From UBA1046 sp012511325 (GTDB lineage: Bacteria > Bacillota > Clostridia > Saccharofermentanales > DTU023), in the NCBI GenBank assembly GCA_050951925.1, contig JBMNJZ010000001.1, positions 186,001 to 250,000 of the forward strand: a stretch of DNA of 64,000 nt, given 5' to 3'. The notes beneath the pieces were generated by a model. The model had not been told where the DNA came from, made no database searches, and saw only the letters and a program-made list of their open reading frames with translations. Position numbers and translations under genes: made by a program. Positions 24,498 to 33,886 of the stretch are shown here, piece by piece; the first letter of the stretch is position 1; the number at the start of each line of letters is the position of its first letter.

Positions 24498-26738
24498 TTA
24501 TTCACTCATTTCTCTACGTTTCTTCACCAGGAAGCTGGCCACATCAATACCATGCGAACCACGGCCAAATCCGACGTCAACCCCGGTTTTGACAGCCTCT
24601 TCGTTCGTAACCTGAGTGCCGCCGCAAGCCAGGATAATCTTATCTCTGATTCCCTTCTCAACACAAGTATCATGGAGCTTCTTCATGTTTTCGTAGTGGA
24701 TATCATTATGTGAAATAATTGTGGACTGTAAAATAGCATCGGCATTGGTTTCGATCGCCGCGTCTACCAATTTCTCAACTGGTACCGAAGTGCCGAGGTA
24801 ATGGTACTTGATACCAAAGCCCTCAATGCCGCCATGCTTGATGTCCAGAATTTCTTTCAATCCGACGGAATGCTCGTCTTCGCCAACTGTAGCTGCTACA
24901 ACGGTCATCGGTTTTTCATGAATGTCTTCACGGATTTCCTTTTCAGACAGAGTCTCGATCTTCTCGGGAATGACCAGTGTATCGAGATCGATATCGAAGT
25001 CAACGATACCCTTCATCTCAATATAGGTTCCCTCTGCCGGATGCATGACCTGCTTGTGAATAACGGTACAATCCTTCAGACCCAGCTTTTCACCCAGAGC
25101 GATCGCCGCAAATTCAGCACGACGCTCATCAGTCGGAAGCAAGAGAGTAAGAACAATGACACCGTCGGAACGGAATTCAACTTCCGGACGGATCAGATTG
25201 GGATGCTCATCGTATTTGGAGAGTTCATCCAGTCTGACATTGACATTGTCATTCTCATCCAGCTCGTCGATGAACTGAATCTTAGTCGGGTCTTGGAAAG
25301 TGTCGCCGCCGATAGCATCGCTGGGGCAATCAAACTCAGCCGGTACATTATTGTAGCCGTAATGGGCGCTGACAGGTGCAAAGTAATCCGGATCGCGCTT
25401 ATATACAGCTCCGACACCGATACCGCCATCCAGATCACGGGCGATACCATCATTATTGCGCTCAGGATACTCGCCGGAGTCAACGAAGAAGCCCTGCTCA
25501 ACAGCATCATAATAGCCGCCGACTTCCAGAATCTCCTCCATGAAGAGAATTGCTCTCTCCTTGAGCTCTCTGACTGTATCTCCCAGCGGACCGTCACGGT
25601 CGATCTTAACCATGGTGCGCAGTCCGTCCATACCGTTCAAAGCCTGACGGGCAGTATTGACTGCATTGGCGTTGAAGTAATGCCAGGGTACGTTACGGCC
25701 TTCGTCCGGTGTGATGGTGGACTGAATATCCGCGGAAGTCAGACGTGAGATCATCATGTTCAGGGTATGGGTTACTGAAGCTTCACGTGTTTCAGACTCC
25801 ATATATTTGGTATTCTGCTGAGCACGAATCTTATAGTTGCGGAAGAAGTCACGCAGTGCAACCGCATAAGGCAGGTCAAGGCGCATACAAGGCGCTGGCG
25901 GCGCTGTAGGCGGAACACTCGACAGAGCAATATTCTCGGGCTTGATGCCGCACTTGACGGAGAAAGCGGTATTGATAGCATGCTGAACCATCAGTTCAGG
26001 CATGACTTTCCAGGCTTCCATCGCAGTAGCGTTGGCATTATGGGCACCGTCAATCTGCAACATACCACCGTAGGCCAGGACTTTCTTGCTTTCGCAAGCA
26101 TCAATAAAGCTGCGGCGCATATTGATATTTCGATAGAGCACGTTGTACTGCGGATCCTGGTGGACACCGGATACACCTTCTTCGACAAACATGACTGCGA
26201 TATCGGGACCGGCCACACCGGAAACATATGAATGGAAGTTGATCGGACGGCCAACTTCGTCTTCAATCAGATCGAGAGCTCTTCTGGTAGCACGGCACTG
26301 TTTACGAGTTACGGCGATACCGCCGATACCCTGAGTCGTACCCTCCAGCAATGAGTCAATATGCGACTGACCGGCGGTACGAATGACCATGATATGGTCG
26401 GCGCCCTGCCAGGCACACATACGCATACGACGGATATCGTCTTCAAAGCGGCCGGAAGCGATTTCAGTGGTGATAACACAGTCCGGCTGCGGATCGATAT
26501 AACCAAAGCCACGGCTTCCGGGCAGCGGTACTGAATTTTTCAGGGAGTCCGAAGTCTCCAGATAAACAAAATCACCGATCTTTCTTTCGACATTGCGGTT
26601 TTCACGCCAATGCCACGGACGACGCGGTGAATGATAGTTCTCCAGACCATCGAGAATCTCTCTCAGATCAATTTTCTTATTGATATCGAGCTTGATATTG
26701 GTCTCTCTGGCGCGTGGATCTTTTTTACTTGTACTCAT
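24498..26738 (-). CDS. oraE: D-ornithine 4,5-aminomutase, B12/PLP subunit
   Basis: The large subunit moves the terminal amino group of D-ornithine to C4, forming 2,4-diaminopentanoate with adenosylcobalamin and PLP. Residues ~1-600 form the TIM-barrel part and ~605-746 the Rossmann B12 domain. EDEHSVG at 620-626 carries the cobalt-ligand H623, and K634 lies eleven residues further on, the same spacing as the cobalt His and PLP Lys of the C. sticklandii enzyme. It overlaps oraS by 4 bp and has an AGGAGGTGG ribosome site inside the oraS end. Length (746) fits the family. Confidence 0.95.
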   Translation of the reverse strand: MSTSKKDPRARETNIKLDINKKIDLREILDGLENYHSPRRPWHWRENRNVERKIGDFVYLETSDSLKNSVPLPGSRGFGYIDPQPDCVITTEIASGRFEDDIRRMRMCAWQGADHIMVIRTAGQSHIDSLLEGTTQGIGGIAVTRKQCRATRRALDLIEDEVGRPINFHSYVSGVAGPDIAVMFVEEGVSGVHQDPQYNVLYRNINMRRSFIDACESKKVLAYGGMLQIDGAHNANATAMEAWKVMPELMVQHAINTAFSVKCGIKPENIALSSVPPTAPPAPCMRLDLPYAVALRDFFRNYKIRAQQNTKYMESETREASVTHTLNMMISRLTSADIQSTITPDEGRNVPWHYFNANAVNTARQALNGMDGLRTMVKIDRDGPLGDTVRELKERAILFMEEILEVGGYYDAVEQGFFVDSGEYPERNNDGIARDLDGGIGVGAVYKRDPDYFAPVSAHYGYNNVPAEFDCPSDAIGGDTFQDPTKIQFIDELDENDNVNVRLDELSKYDEHPNLIRPEVEFRSDGVIVLTLLLPTDERRAEFAAIALGEKLGLKDCTVIHKQVMHPAEGTYIEMKGIVDFDIDLDTLVIPEKIETLSEKEIREDIHEKPMTVVAATVGEDEHSVGLKEILDIKHGGIEGFGIKYHYLGTSVPVEKLVDAAIETNADAILQSTIISHNDIHYENMKKLHDTCVEKGIRDKIILACGGTQVTNEEAVKTGVDVGFGRGSHGIDVASFLVKKRREMSE

Positions 26739-27100
26739 TGTGCCACCTCCTCAAACAGACCATCAACCTCTTCCCAATACTTGCCATTGGCCAGTCCTAC
26801 GCCAACTTCGCGATAGGGCAGATTCAGTTTTTTGCTCAATCTCCAAACTACATTGCCGGCACCTTTGCCCATTAGGCCGCGCTCCATTACGCCATTAACA
26901 ATCGGACCAGCCTCCAGACTGGAAAAGCCCATGCGCAGGAGAATGCTGCGCTCAACTGCCGGAGTAGTATTCTCGCGGCCCTCTTGAAGCATCGGGGCCA
27001 CAATTCGATCGGTCAGTTCCCAGAAATACTGGAAGAGTTCCTCATCTGTCTTATCGGCAAGATGTGCGCGACGTTCTTCAAAACTCTTTCTTTCTGCCAT
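26735..27100 (-). CDS. oraS: D-ornithine 4,5-aminomutase small subunit
   Basis: The 121-residue product matches the small subunit that supports the TIM barrel of OraE. ERKSFEERRAHLADKTDEEL opens it, and LLRMGFSSLEAGPIVNGVMERGLMGKGAGNVVW is a conserved stretch. AAGGAGG lies before the ATG, and it overlaps oraE by 4 bp. It follows ortB after an 85-bp gap that contains a GC-rich inverted repeat (GAAGCCCGG/CCGGGCTGCTTC). Confidence 0.93.
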   Translation of the reverse strand: MAERKSFEERRAHLADKTDEELFQYFWELTDRIVAPMLQEGRENTTPAVERSILLRMGFSSLEAGPIVNGVMERGLMGKGAGNVVWRLSKKLNLPYREVGVGLANGKYWEEVDGLFEEVAQ

Positions 27101-27185
27101 TTGTTCCTCCTTGTCTCATATGTAATTGACCTAAGACAGGAAGAAGCCCGGTAGTCCGGGCTGCTTCCTTCTCAGGCTCAATCGA

Positions 27186-28595
27186 TTATTTCTTCAGTTC
27201 TGCCAATAGTTCTTTGACCTCATCGACAGTTACGCCGGTTTCGTCTGCCATATATTGCAGCTCAACAGCAGAATACTCTCTGTCTTCCTTAGCAATATTT
27301 TTCAGATTGGACAGGCGCAGACGCTTCATATCGTTGAAACGCAGCTTAATCTTTGAGGGATCAGAGGGCAGGATGATGTTTTTGCCCGGGACATCATCAT
27401 CCGGATCGCCAAATTTGATCTCAACACCGTTCTGTCTGGCAAAGGTCAGCTGAGGCATCGGATGCTTGCCGGCGCCGGTGTATTCGGTCTCCTGAACGAC
27501 GATAACATTATCCTTGGGCAGTGTGGACGCCAGTGCCACTGCTGCTGCCAGTGATGTGTTACCTGCGGGTCCTCTCTCGATACCCTCGAGAGCTGCCAGC
27601 ATTTCCGTCACATAGAAAACTTCGCCCTGCTTGACCAGCAGATACTCGTCAATATAGCGCAAAGGACGAGCAGCATTGCGCGGCACGTCACATCTGTCGG
27701 GCAGAGTAGTGAACGGGATTCCGAAGCCGGTATGACCGGTTGTAAAGGACTTGCGGTTAAAGTCTCCGTCAGAAGCCATGTGCAGACCGGAGAGGTCAAC
27801 CGAGACAGCATAGATCTTGGTGTCTTTGGCACCGGCCTTCTTCACGCCTCTGGCGGTACCTGTGAGATTGCCCCCGCCGGCATTGGTGACGAGAACATAA
27901 TCAGGATCCTTGCCAAGGAGGGCACGGGTCTGCTCAACGATCTCATATCCCAATGTCTCGACGCCAGTGATTGCTGCCGGTACATAGAGCGAGGCATTGT
28001 AGAAGCCGGTGACTTCCAGCAGACGCAGGTCTTCGTAGAAAAGCTCCGGTCCGACTGTCATCTGTACGACTTCAGCACCCAGTGCTTCACAGGCACGCTG
28101 CTTCTCCAGAATCTCCGGCTGACCGACAAATTTGCTGTCATAGCATTCCTGAACGATGATGCATTTCAAGCCAAGCTTGGCAGCCATACAGGCGACGGCT
28201 GCACCGTAGTTGCCGCTGGTAGCTGCGATAACACCCTTGTAGCCCAGTTTTTTGGCTTCATGGACTGCCAGAGCGGCACGACGAGCTTTAAAGCTGCCTG
28301 AGGGATTCCCTGCTTCGTCTTTGACAAAGATACGGGCTCCCTTGCCCGGACCACCAATTTTAGCGGCAAGAGCTGAGAAGTTCTTGAGCTCCAATAGCGG
28401 TGTATTGCCAACGTCCATGCTCTTCTGAATGGCCCTAACTTCGTCCATGGAATAGCCGACATCAGACATCATCTTCTCATAATCAAAAGCTACACCTTCC
28501 AGCTCATACTTATCATAGTCGATACCGACAGCACTCAACATGATTTCGGAACGACGGCCCATTACTGCTGCATACGACATATCTTTTCCTGGCAT
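27186..28595 (-). CDS. ortB: 2-amino-4-oxopentanoate thiolase, PLP subunit
   Basis: A threonine-synthase-like PLP protein that with OrtA splits 2-amino-4-oxopentanoate with CoA into acetyl-CoA and D-alanine. The PLP lysine is K103 in SGSFKARRA and the phosphate loop SGNYG is at 127-131; a glycine-rich NAGGGNLTG loop binds the PLP ring. The ATG directly follows the stop of the ord-ortA fusion, with AAGGAG 9 bp upstream. The partner OrtA is fused to the dehydrogenase here. Confidence 0.93.
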   Translation of the reverse strand: MPGKDMSYAAVMGRRSEIMLSAVGIDYDKYELEGVAFDYEKMMSDVGYSMDEVRAIQKSMDVGNTPLLELKNFSALAAKIGGPGKGARIFVKDEAGNPSGSFKARRAALAVHEAKKLGYKGVIAATSGNYGAAVACMAAKLGLKCIIVQECYDSKFVGQPEILEKQRACEALGAEVVQMTVGPELFYEDLRLLEVTGFYNASLYVPAAITGVETLGYEIVEQTRALLGKDPDYVLVTNAGGGNLTGTARGVKKAGAKDTKIYAVSVDLSGLHMASDGDFNRKSFTTGHTGFGIPFTTLPDRCDVPRNAARPLRYIDEYLLVKQGEVFYVTEMLAALEGIERGPAGNTSLAAAVALASTLPKDNVIVVQETEYTGAGKHPMPQLTFARQNGVEIKFGDPDDDVPGKNIILPSDPSKIKLRFNDMKRLRLSNLKNIAKEDREYSAVELQYMADETGVTVDEVKELLAELKK

Positions 28596-29966
28596 TTATT
28601 CTTCTCCTTCAAATACAAATTCCCGTACATCTTCGTGAGCCTTCATCAGCTCAGGTACTACCTTGCCGTAGGTATGGGTCGGGGAAACGTCACGAGTGGT
28701 CAGGATACCCTTAACTTCGCGTCCGATAACTGTTTTAACTGTGACTTCATCACCAGCATTGGCTGACTCGTCCTGGAGATAACCTTTGTACAGGGCGATG
28801 AAAGAAACTTCCTTGGTGTCGTCCGGTACCTGAGGCGCTCTCTCGTCAGGTGTCAGGATCTCAACTTCAACTACCACATAGTCGCCTTTTTTGAAGCCGT
28901 AGCCTGCAAAACGGTCGGTTACGAGCTGATCGCGGAAGTCGCCCATAATGCAGCGCGGCACCGGCAGATCCAGCATGGTCTTGAGACCGGGAGCGGCAGT
29001 CAGGGTCTGGGGAATCATATTGACGACCATGGCAATGGTGCCGATTCCGCCCGGTGTTTCAGGCTTAATCTGCATATTCATGTCATAATCGCCGGTATGA
29101 ATGGTGATATAGTCTCCAGTGTCTGTATTGGCATCTTCCGGGCAAATCTGCTGCGGGTGATCCAAATGGATAAAGGTTTCGCCATTGGGCTTGCGAGCAA
29201 AGATCTGCTGGCGGATACCGGCCAGATTACCTGTTTTGGCTTCGCCGTATTTGGATTTACGATCAACCTCAGTGATGATGGGATCCTTGGTGATCTCCTG
29301 CTCGGCGATCTCTACTCCCATTCCTGCCGCGATCATGCCGACGGACTCGGGGAAACCGACGTGTCCGGCCAGATCATCAATTGCCATGCGGCGCTCAAAC
29401 TCGGCCATAGTGATACCAACGCCCTGCTCATGCATGACGGCGACGCCGAAAGGTGCCAGGTCATTGACACGAGCTGCCTCAATCGACAGAACTTGTTCGC
29501 ATGTTCCTGTCAGTGCAAGTATGAGATAGTCGAGCACGAAACCCGGGTTAATACCAGTGCCCAAGACAGTAACGCCATGCTTCTTAGCGAGAACATCAAG
29601 CTCTTTGGCTTCCGCAGGGAATTGAGCCTGGGGCCAGGCCATTTCTTCAGCGGTAGAAATCACATTAATGCCACACTCAATGCAGTGAACCAGTTTGTCC
29701 ATCTGTGCCTTGACGAAGCTATCCGTAGCCAGAACGGCAAGATCACAGCTGCCGGGATAGAAAACTTCGTTTTCATCAGCTGTGATCTTGACCTCAGGAC
29801 GATTTCCTCTCTCGAGATCAAGCAGCTCATACATATCTTTGCCGACAATCTTGTCCCATTTGTCACAGACACCTGTAATGACGATACCTTTCTTGGAAGC
29901 GATCATCTTAGCGATGCCGCTGCCCATGGCGCCGAAGCCCCAAAGTCCAACTCTGATTTCTTGCAT
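28596..29966 (-). CDS. 2,4-diaminopentanoate dehydrogenase fused to thiolase subunit OrtA
   Basis: Residues 1-345 are an NAD(P)-dependent 2,4-diaminopentanoate dehydrogenase (Ord): LWGFGAMGSGIA nucleotide loop (8-19), TAEEMAWP, GTGINPGFVLDYL. Residues ~358-456 are a full OrtA: KKGDYVVVEVEILTPDERAP, then GDEVTVKTVIGREVKG and THTYGKVVPEL. In characterised clostridia these are two proteins of ~340 and ~100 residues. The reading frame is continuous, with no stop or restart signal at the junction. It is the first gene of the operon and has a strong AAGGAGG site. The fusion would join ammonia-releasing oxidation to the thiolase step. Confidence 0.9.
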   Translation of the reverse strand: MQEIRVGLWGFGAMGSGIAKMIASKKGIVITGVCDKWDKIVGKDMYELLDLERGNRPEVKITADENEVFYPGSCDLAVLATDSFVKAQMDKLVHCIECGINVISTAEEMAWPQAQFPAEAKELDVLAKKHGVTVLGTGINPGFVLDYLILALTGTCEQVLSIEAARVNDLAPFGVAVMHEQGVGITMAEFERRMAIDDLAGHVGFPESVGMIAAGMGVEIAEQEITKDPIITEVDRKSKYGEAKTGNLAGIRQQIFARKPNGETFIHLDHPQQICPEDANTDTGDYITIHTGDYDMNMQIKPETPGGIGTIAMVVNMIPQTLTAAPGLKTMLDLPVPRCIMGDFRDQLVTDRFAGYGFKKGDYVVVEVEILTPDERAPQVPDDTKEVSFIALYKGYLQDESANAGDEVTVKTVIGREVKGILTTRDVSPTHTYGKVVPELMKAHEDVREFVFEGEE

Positions 29967-30337
29967 AATGTTCCTCCTTATGCTTTTTTTGTTAATTTAA
30001 TATCTATATGGAATCAGATATATCTACCTTTACTCAAGCAGTCTTTTCACTTAAACATCTTCAGTCAAAGTGACTGCAAAATAATATCTTCTCATACCTT
30101 TCTATATTACCATACTGTTACAGACAATATCCAGCTGTCAGTAAGGTTTTCTCCGCTTCAATTACAAGCTTTACGCACTGTCAGCCTACACAAGATTACC
30201 GGATATTATACCCGTCACAGTCCCGTTCATTGGCACAACAAGATGCCCATTTGCTCGCAAAAAGGCATTAGCTGCGTGGCATCAAGAGATTGCCACTAGT
30301 TATAATAACAAAGACAGGGTAGAAAATAAAGGGCGGA
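29967..30337. other. Leader of the ornithine operon, no gene
   Basis: This 371-bp AT-rich interval lies between arcA's 3' end and the ord-ortA start, both on the minus strand. It holds an inverted repeat GTGGCA (30278-30283) / TGCCAC (30293-30298) but no clear T-run. The ribosome site AAGGAGG is next to the ATG at 29966. I see no gene, no riboswitch I recognise and no confident promoter. Confidence 0.5.
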
Positions 30338-31546
30338 TTAGTCACGCCGGATCGGCATCGACATACAGCGCGGACCGCCTCGGCCACGGGATAATTCGCT
30401 GGAAGAAGTACGCAGCAGCTTGATGCCGGCTTCTTCCAAAATACGATTGGTCACATGATTCCTGCTATAAACGATAACCTTCCCCGGAGCGATCGCCAAG
30501 GTATTCGAACCATCGTTCCATTGCTCGCGCTGGGCATCGATCGGATCGCCGCCGCCACATTGGATCAGCTTGACCCGATCGACCGCCAGGTAGTCTGCCA
30601 GGATTCGTGACAATTCGCCCTGCTTGAGCCGGGATCTGATCTCCTTGCCTTGTCTGAACAGCTCATAAATTTCCAGCGTATCTTCGATCTCGGGATGAAT
30701 TGTGAAAACATCGCTGTCAATCATTGTAAAAACTGTATCAAGGTGCATGAAAGCTCGCTTGACCGGGATTTTTATCGCCAGGATATATTGATAGCCGGTT
30801 TCTTCATTGAGCAGATTTTCCGCCAGCAATTCAATCGCTTGGATTTTTGTTCTTTCACTGATGCCGACAGCCAGAACATGCTCATTTAGAACCAGAATAT
30901 CTCCACCTTCAAGAGAATAAGGATACGTGCGATCATAATAGCGAGGTAAACCGGCAAAATCCGGATGATAATTGAATAGATATTCACCGATCAGGGTCTC
31001 CCGCTGTCTGGTATTAGTGCGCATACGACTTAAAGCGACTCCGCTGCCGATAAAGCTGAAAGCATCGCGGGAAAAATATAAATTAGGCAGAGGATCCAGT
31101 AGCATCAACTGCTCCGCAGGCGGAGGCTGCGGCAATTTAACCGGTATATCATCGCTGACATTGCGGATACCGGCAATCAACAGATCAGCGAGTTCCTGCG
31201 AGTTAGTAATATCTGTAAGCCATTCGGCGAGAGGTTCAATATTGGGAGTGGCAATGGCATCTTCTTCCAGAAATTTATGCACAAATTTTGTGCGAAGTTC
31301 CGGATCTTCCAGCAAATCCGCCAACAGCTTTTCGATATAGACGGTTTCTACGCCGCAACCGCGCAGAGCATCTGCAAAAGCATCATGCTCCTCACCGGCC
31401 AGATGAGCGTCCGGCAAATCGTCAAATAATAATCTCTCTTTATTGGTAGGCGTTAAATTATCGATTTCTTTACCGGGCCTGTGCAACAGAACCTTTTTCA
31501 GCCCGGCAATTTCCGAATACACATGAACACCCGTCGGTTTAATCAT
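30338..31546 (-). CDS. arcA: Arginine deiminase
   Basis: Hydrolyses L-arginine to citrulline and ammonia. The guanidino-modifying enzyme motifs are present: NLYFSRDAF, YSLEGGDILVLNEHVLAVG, FMHLDTVFTM and the catalytic cysteine C394 in GGPRCMSMP. Length (402) fits the family. Ornithine transcarbamoylase and carbamate kinase are not in the window. Placed upstream of the ornithine operon on the same strand, it could feed that pathway from arginine once citrulline is split elsewhere. Confidence 0.95.
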   Translation of the reverse strand: MIKPTGVHVYSEIAGLKKVLLHRPGKEIDNLTPTNKERLLFDDLPDAHLAGEEHDAFADALRGCGVETVYIEKLLADLLEDPELRTKFVHKFLEEDAIATPNIEPLAEWLTDITNSQELADLLIAGIRNVSDDIPVKLPQPPPAEQLMLLDPLPNLYFSRDAFSFIGSGVALSRMRTNTRQRETLIGEYLFNYHPDFAGLPRYYDRTYPYSLEGGDILVLNEHVLAVGISERTKIQAIELLAENLLNEETGYQYILAIKIPVKRAFMHLDTVFTMIDSDVFTIHPEIEDTLEIYELFRQGKEIRSRLKQGELSRILADYLAVDRVKLIQCGGGDPIDAQREQWNDGSNTLAIAPGKVIVYSRNHVTNRILEEAGIKLLRTSSSELSRGRGGPRCMSMPIRRD

Positions 31547-31699
31547 GCTCCCCTCCCGCGGAAATTTTCCGATATTTAGTTATACAAGTTATCTCTTCTG
31601 CTTCTCTACATATTATCTTCCGCGATAATGCGCACTATGCATACAATGAATATCCTAAGCCATTATTGCATGGATTGCCCGGACTGGCAAGAAAGCAAT

Positions 31700-31730
31700 T
31701 AGAAGCTTGAGTTAATAGAAGCTTGAGTTA
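31700..31730. repeat. Two tandem 15-bp copies upstream of arcA
   Basis: TAGAAGCTTGAGTTA occurs at 31700-31714 and 31716-31730 (16-bp pitch), about 155 bp before the arcA start. It could be a regulator site or a simple duplication. No ArgR-type palindrome was found. Confidence 0.35.
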
Positions 31731-31792
31731 GCAGGATTAGGGATTAATTATACGGGCACTTTTAATCAAAGAATCACAGAAAGAGGAATGAC

Positions 31793-32500
31793 CTAGGATT
31801 GCGGTTTAGACTGTTTTTTCTGTTCCAGGCGCGCTTCGACAATCATATCTTTGACTTTCATCAGGCGGGTCAGATTGCCGCGTTCATTCTCTTCCATTTT
31901 CATGGTAATCGAGACAATCAATTCCAGCAGCTCAGGAATCAGAACATATTCCAACGAGTTGACGCGGCGGCGGGTACGCTCAATTTCCATCGCCATTAGC
32001 ATGGCTTGATTTTCTTTCTCCGCCAGCTCCAATAATAAAGGAAAGACTTCGCGCAAGGCGTCGATTGCCTGATCCAGCTCGCCGGATACTGATGTCATGC
32101 CATAGGGCAGATCACCGCTGCCCAGAGCCAGCTTGACCGCATCGGTATCTGTCCCGCCTTCGTCGCCGGCTGATGGCAGCTTGAATACCGGCGAAATCAC
32201 GCTCATGGTATTGACCTCGGAAACTTCCAGTTGCAGCGGCGGTAATCCGGTCAACAGTGCCGATTCAACCACGGCTGCCTGCATGGTTGCCCGTGCGAGC
32301 ACCATCTCTTGATTGGCCTTATCGAGCAGATCCTCAACTCGAATACGCAGATCAGCCGTCGTGCGCACCAGGTCCAGGAACAGCCGCATCAGCTCGTCGC
32401 GTTTATCTTTTAAAAGCTTATGACCGCGACGAGCAGTCCGCAGCTGATTCTTCAGCTTCAGCAATTCCATGCGGTTGGGATTGACGCGACGCTTGGCCAT
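31793..32500 (-). CDS. ntpD: V-type ATPase subunit D
   Basis: The central-stalk rotor subunit. It opens with RVNPNRMELLKLKNQLRTAR (4-23), a conserved N-terminal helix, and ends with RRVNSLEYVLIPELLELIVSI... (about 185-205), the conserved C-terminal helix of the coiled coil that turns inside A3B3. It is the last gene of the ntp operon, 2 bp after ntpB, with the E. hirae gene order but without ntpH or ntpJ after it. Confidence 0.93.
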   Translation of the reverse strand: MAKRRVNPNRMELLKLKNQLRTARRGHKLLKDKRDELMRLFLDLVRTTADLRIRVEDLLDKANQEMVLARATMQAAVVESALLTGLPPLQLEVSEVNTMSVISPVFKLPSAGDEGGTDTDAVKLALGSGDLPYGMTSVSGELDQAIDALREVFPLLLELAEKENQAMLMAMEIERTRRRVNSLEYVLIPELLELIVSITMKMEENERGNLTRLMKVKDMIVEARLEQKKQSKPQS

Positions 32501-32502
32501 GC

Positions 32503-33884
32503 TCAGCCCTCCCGCTGCTCAAGATAGTATTGTTCAATGAAGCTGTCGTGGATACGCTTGAGTTCGTTCTTGGGCAGGATCGACAGTAGTTCCCAACCAA
32601 GGTTCAGAGTTTCCTCGATTGTACGATTGGTCGTAAATCCTTGAGAGACATATCTCTCTTCAAATTCGTCAGAGAATTCGGCATAGATACGGTCTACTTC
32701 CGACAGAGCTTCCGCACCTAAGATGATCTCCAGCTCCTTGGCATCCTTGCCGCGGGAATAGGCAGCGAACAGCTGATTCATAGTGTCGGCATGATCGGCG
32801 CGTGTTTTGCCGGTGCCGATACCCTTGTCCTTAAGGCGTGATAAAGAGGGCAGCACATCGATCGGCGGGCGCAATCCCTTGCGCAGCAGTTCGCGGCTCA
32901 AGATCACTTGACCCTCAGTAATATAACCTGTGAGGTCAGGAATCGGATGAGTCTTATCTTCATCAGGCATGGTCAGAATCGGCACCAATGTGATTGAGCC
33001 TCGATTGCCCTTAATTCTGCCCGCTCGCTCGTAGAGGCTGGCCAGGTCCGTATAGAGATAGCCCGGATAACCACGTCGGCCGGGAACTTCTTTACGGGCT
33101 GCCGAAATCTCGCGCAGAGCTTCCGCATAGTAGGTAATATCCGTCATCAGGACCAGTACATGCATCTCCAGGTCGAAGGCTAAATACTCAGCCGCAGTCA
33201 GCGCCATACGGGGTGTCGAGATACGCTCAATCGCCGGGTCGTCGGCCAGATTGATGAACATGACGGCACGTTCAATCGCGCCGGTATTCCTGAAATCACT
33301 GATGAAGAAGTCTGATTCTTCAAAGGTGATGCCCATGGCGGCGAAGACGACGGCAAATTCATCTTCAGTATTCAGAACCTGGGCTTGCCTGGCGATCTGC
33401 GCCGCCAGCATATTGTGAGGCAGACCGGAGCAGAGAAGATAGGCAGCTTCTGACCGCGTACCAGGGTATTGAGGCCGTCAATGGCAGAGACTCCTGTCTG
33501 GATAAATTCATTGGGATAGTCCCGGGCCGCCGGATTGATCGGCGTGCCGTTGATATCGCGCATTGCTTCCGGAATCAGCGCGGGACCGCCGTCGATCGGA
33601 CGACCCATGCCGTCAAAGACGCGGCCGAGCAAATCGCGGGAAACAGCAAGTTCCTGGCCACGCCCCAGAAAACGGACTTTGGATTCATCGACATTGATGC
33701 CGATTGAACTTTCAAATAGCTGAACCAGTGCATCCGTGCCGTCAATTTCCAGTACCTTGCAATGTCTGACCTCTCCGCCGGGCAGCTCAATTTCGGCCAG
33801 TTCATCAAATTTGACATCTTCAACGCCGCGCACCAGCATCAGAGGGCCGGCAACTTCTTCAATCGTACGATATTCTCTTGCCAT
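32503..33884 (-). pseudogene. ntpB: V-type ATPase subunit B, interrupted by a frameshift
   Basis: The non-catalytic B subunit of A3B3 should be ~460 residues in one frame. Here the first 150 residues (MAREYRTIEEVAGPL ... VRGQKLPIFSA) stop matching at 33429, and the rest (GLPHNMLAAQIARQ ... to the C-terminus at 32503) continues in another frame. Comparing with the conserved LPIFSASGLPHN, one base is missing near 33428-33429 (GCT-CCGG instead of GCT-TCCGG). All other parts look intact and highly conserved. Either a sequencing or assembly error or a very recent mutation; the enzyme cannot work without B. The second half has an internal ATG (33411) but would lack the N-terminal barrel. Confidence 0.85.
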
Positions 33885-33886
33885 TT

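Noticed and set aside
24801..25748. Long plus-strand open frame opposite oraE (315 codons)
   Set aside because: It is a shadow of the highly conserved oraE frame; no ribosome site and no protein-like features.
30230..30250. Sigma-54 promoter (GG-GC pair) before the ornithine operon
   Set aside because: The GG to GC distance is one base too long and the orientation points away from the operon.
29097..30299. 400-codon plus-strand frame opposite ord-ortA and its leader
   Set aside because: The Ord-OrtA motifs on the minus strand are decisive; this frame only mirrors its codon bias.
31547..31792. ArgR box upstream of arcA
   Set aside because: A TGCATACAATGAAT stretch has half sites in the wrong relative orientation for an ARG box.
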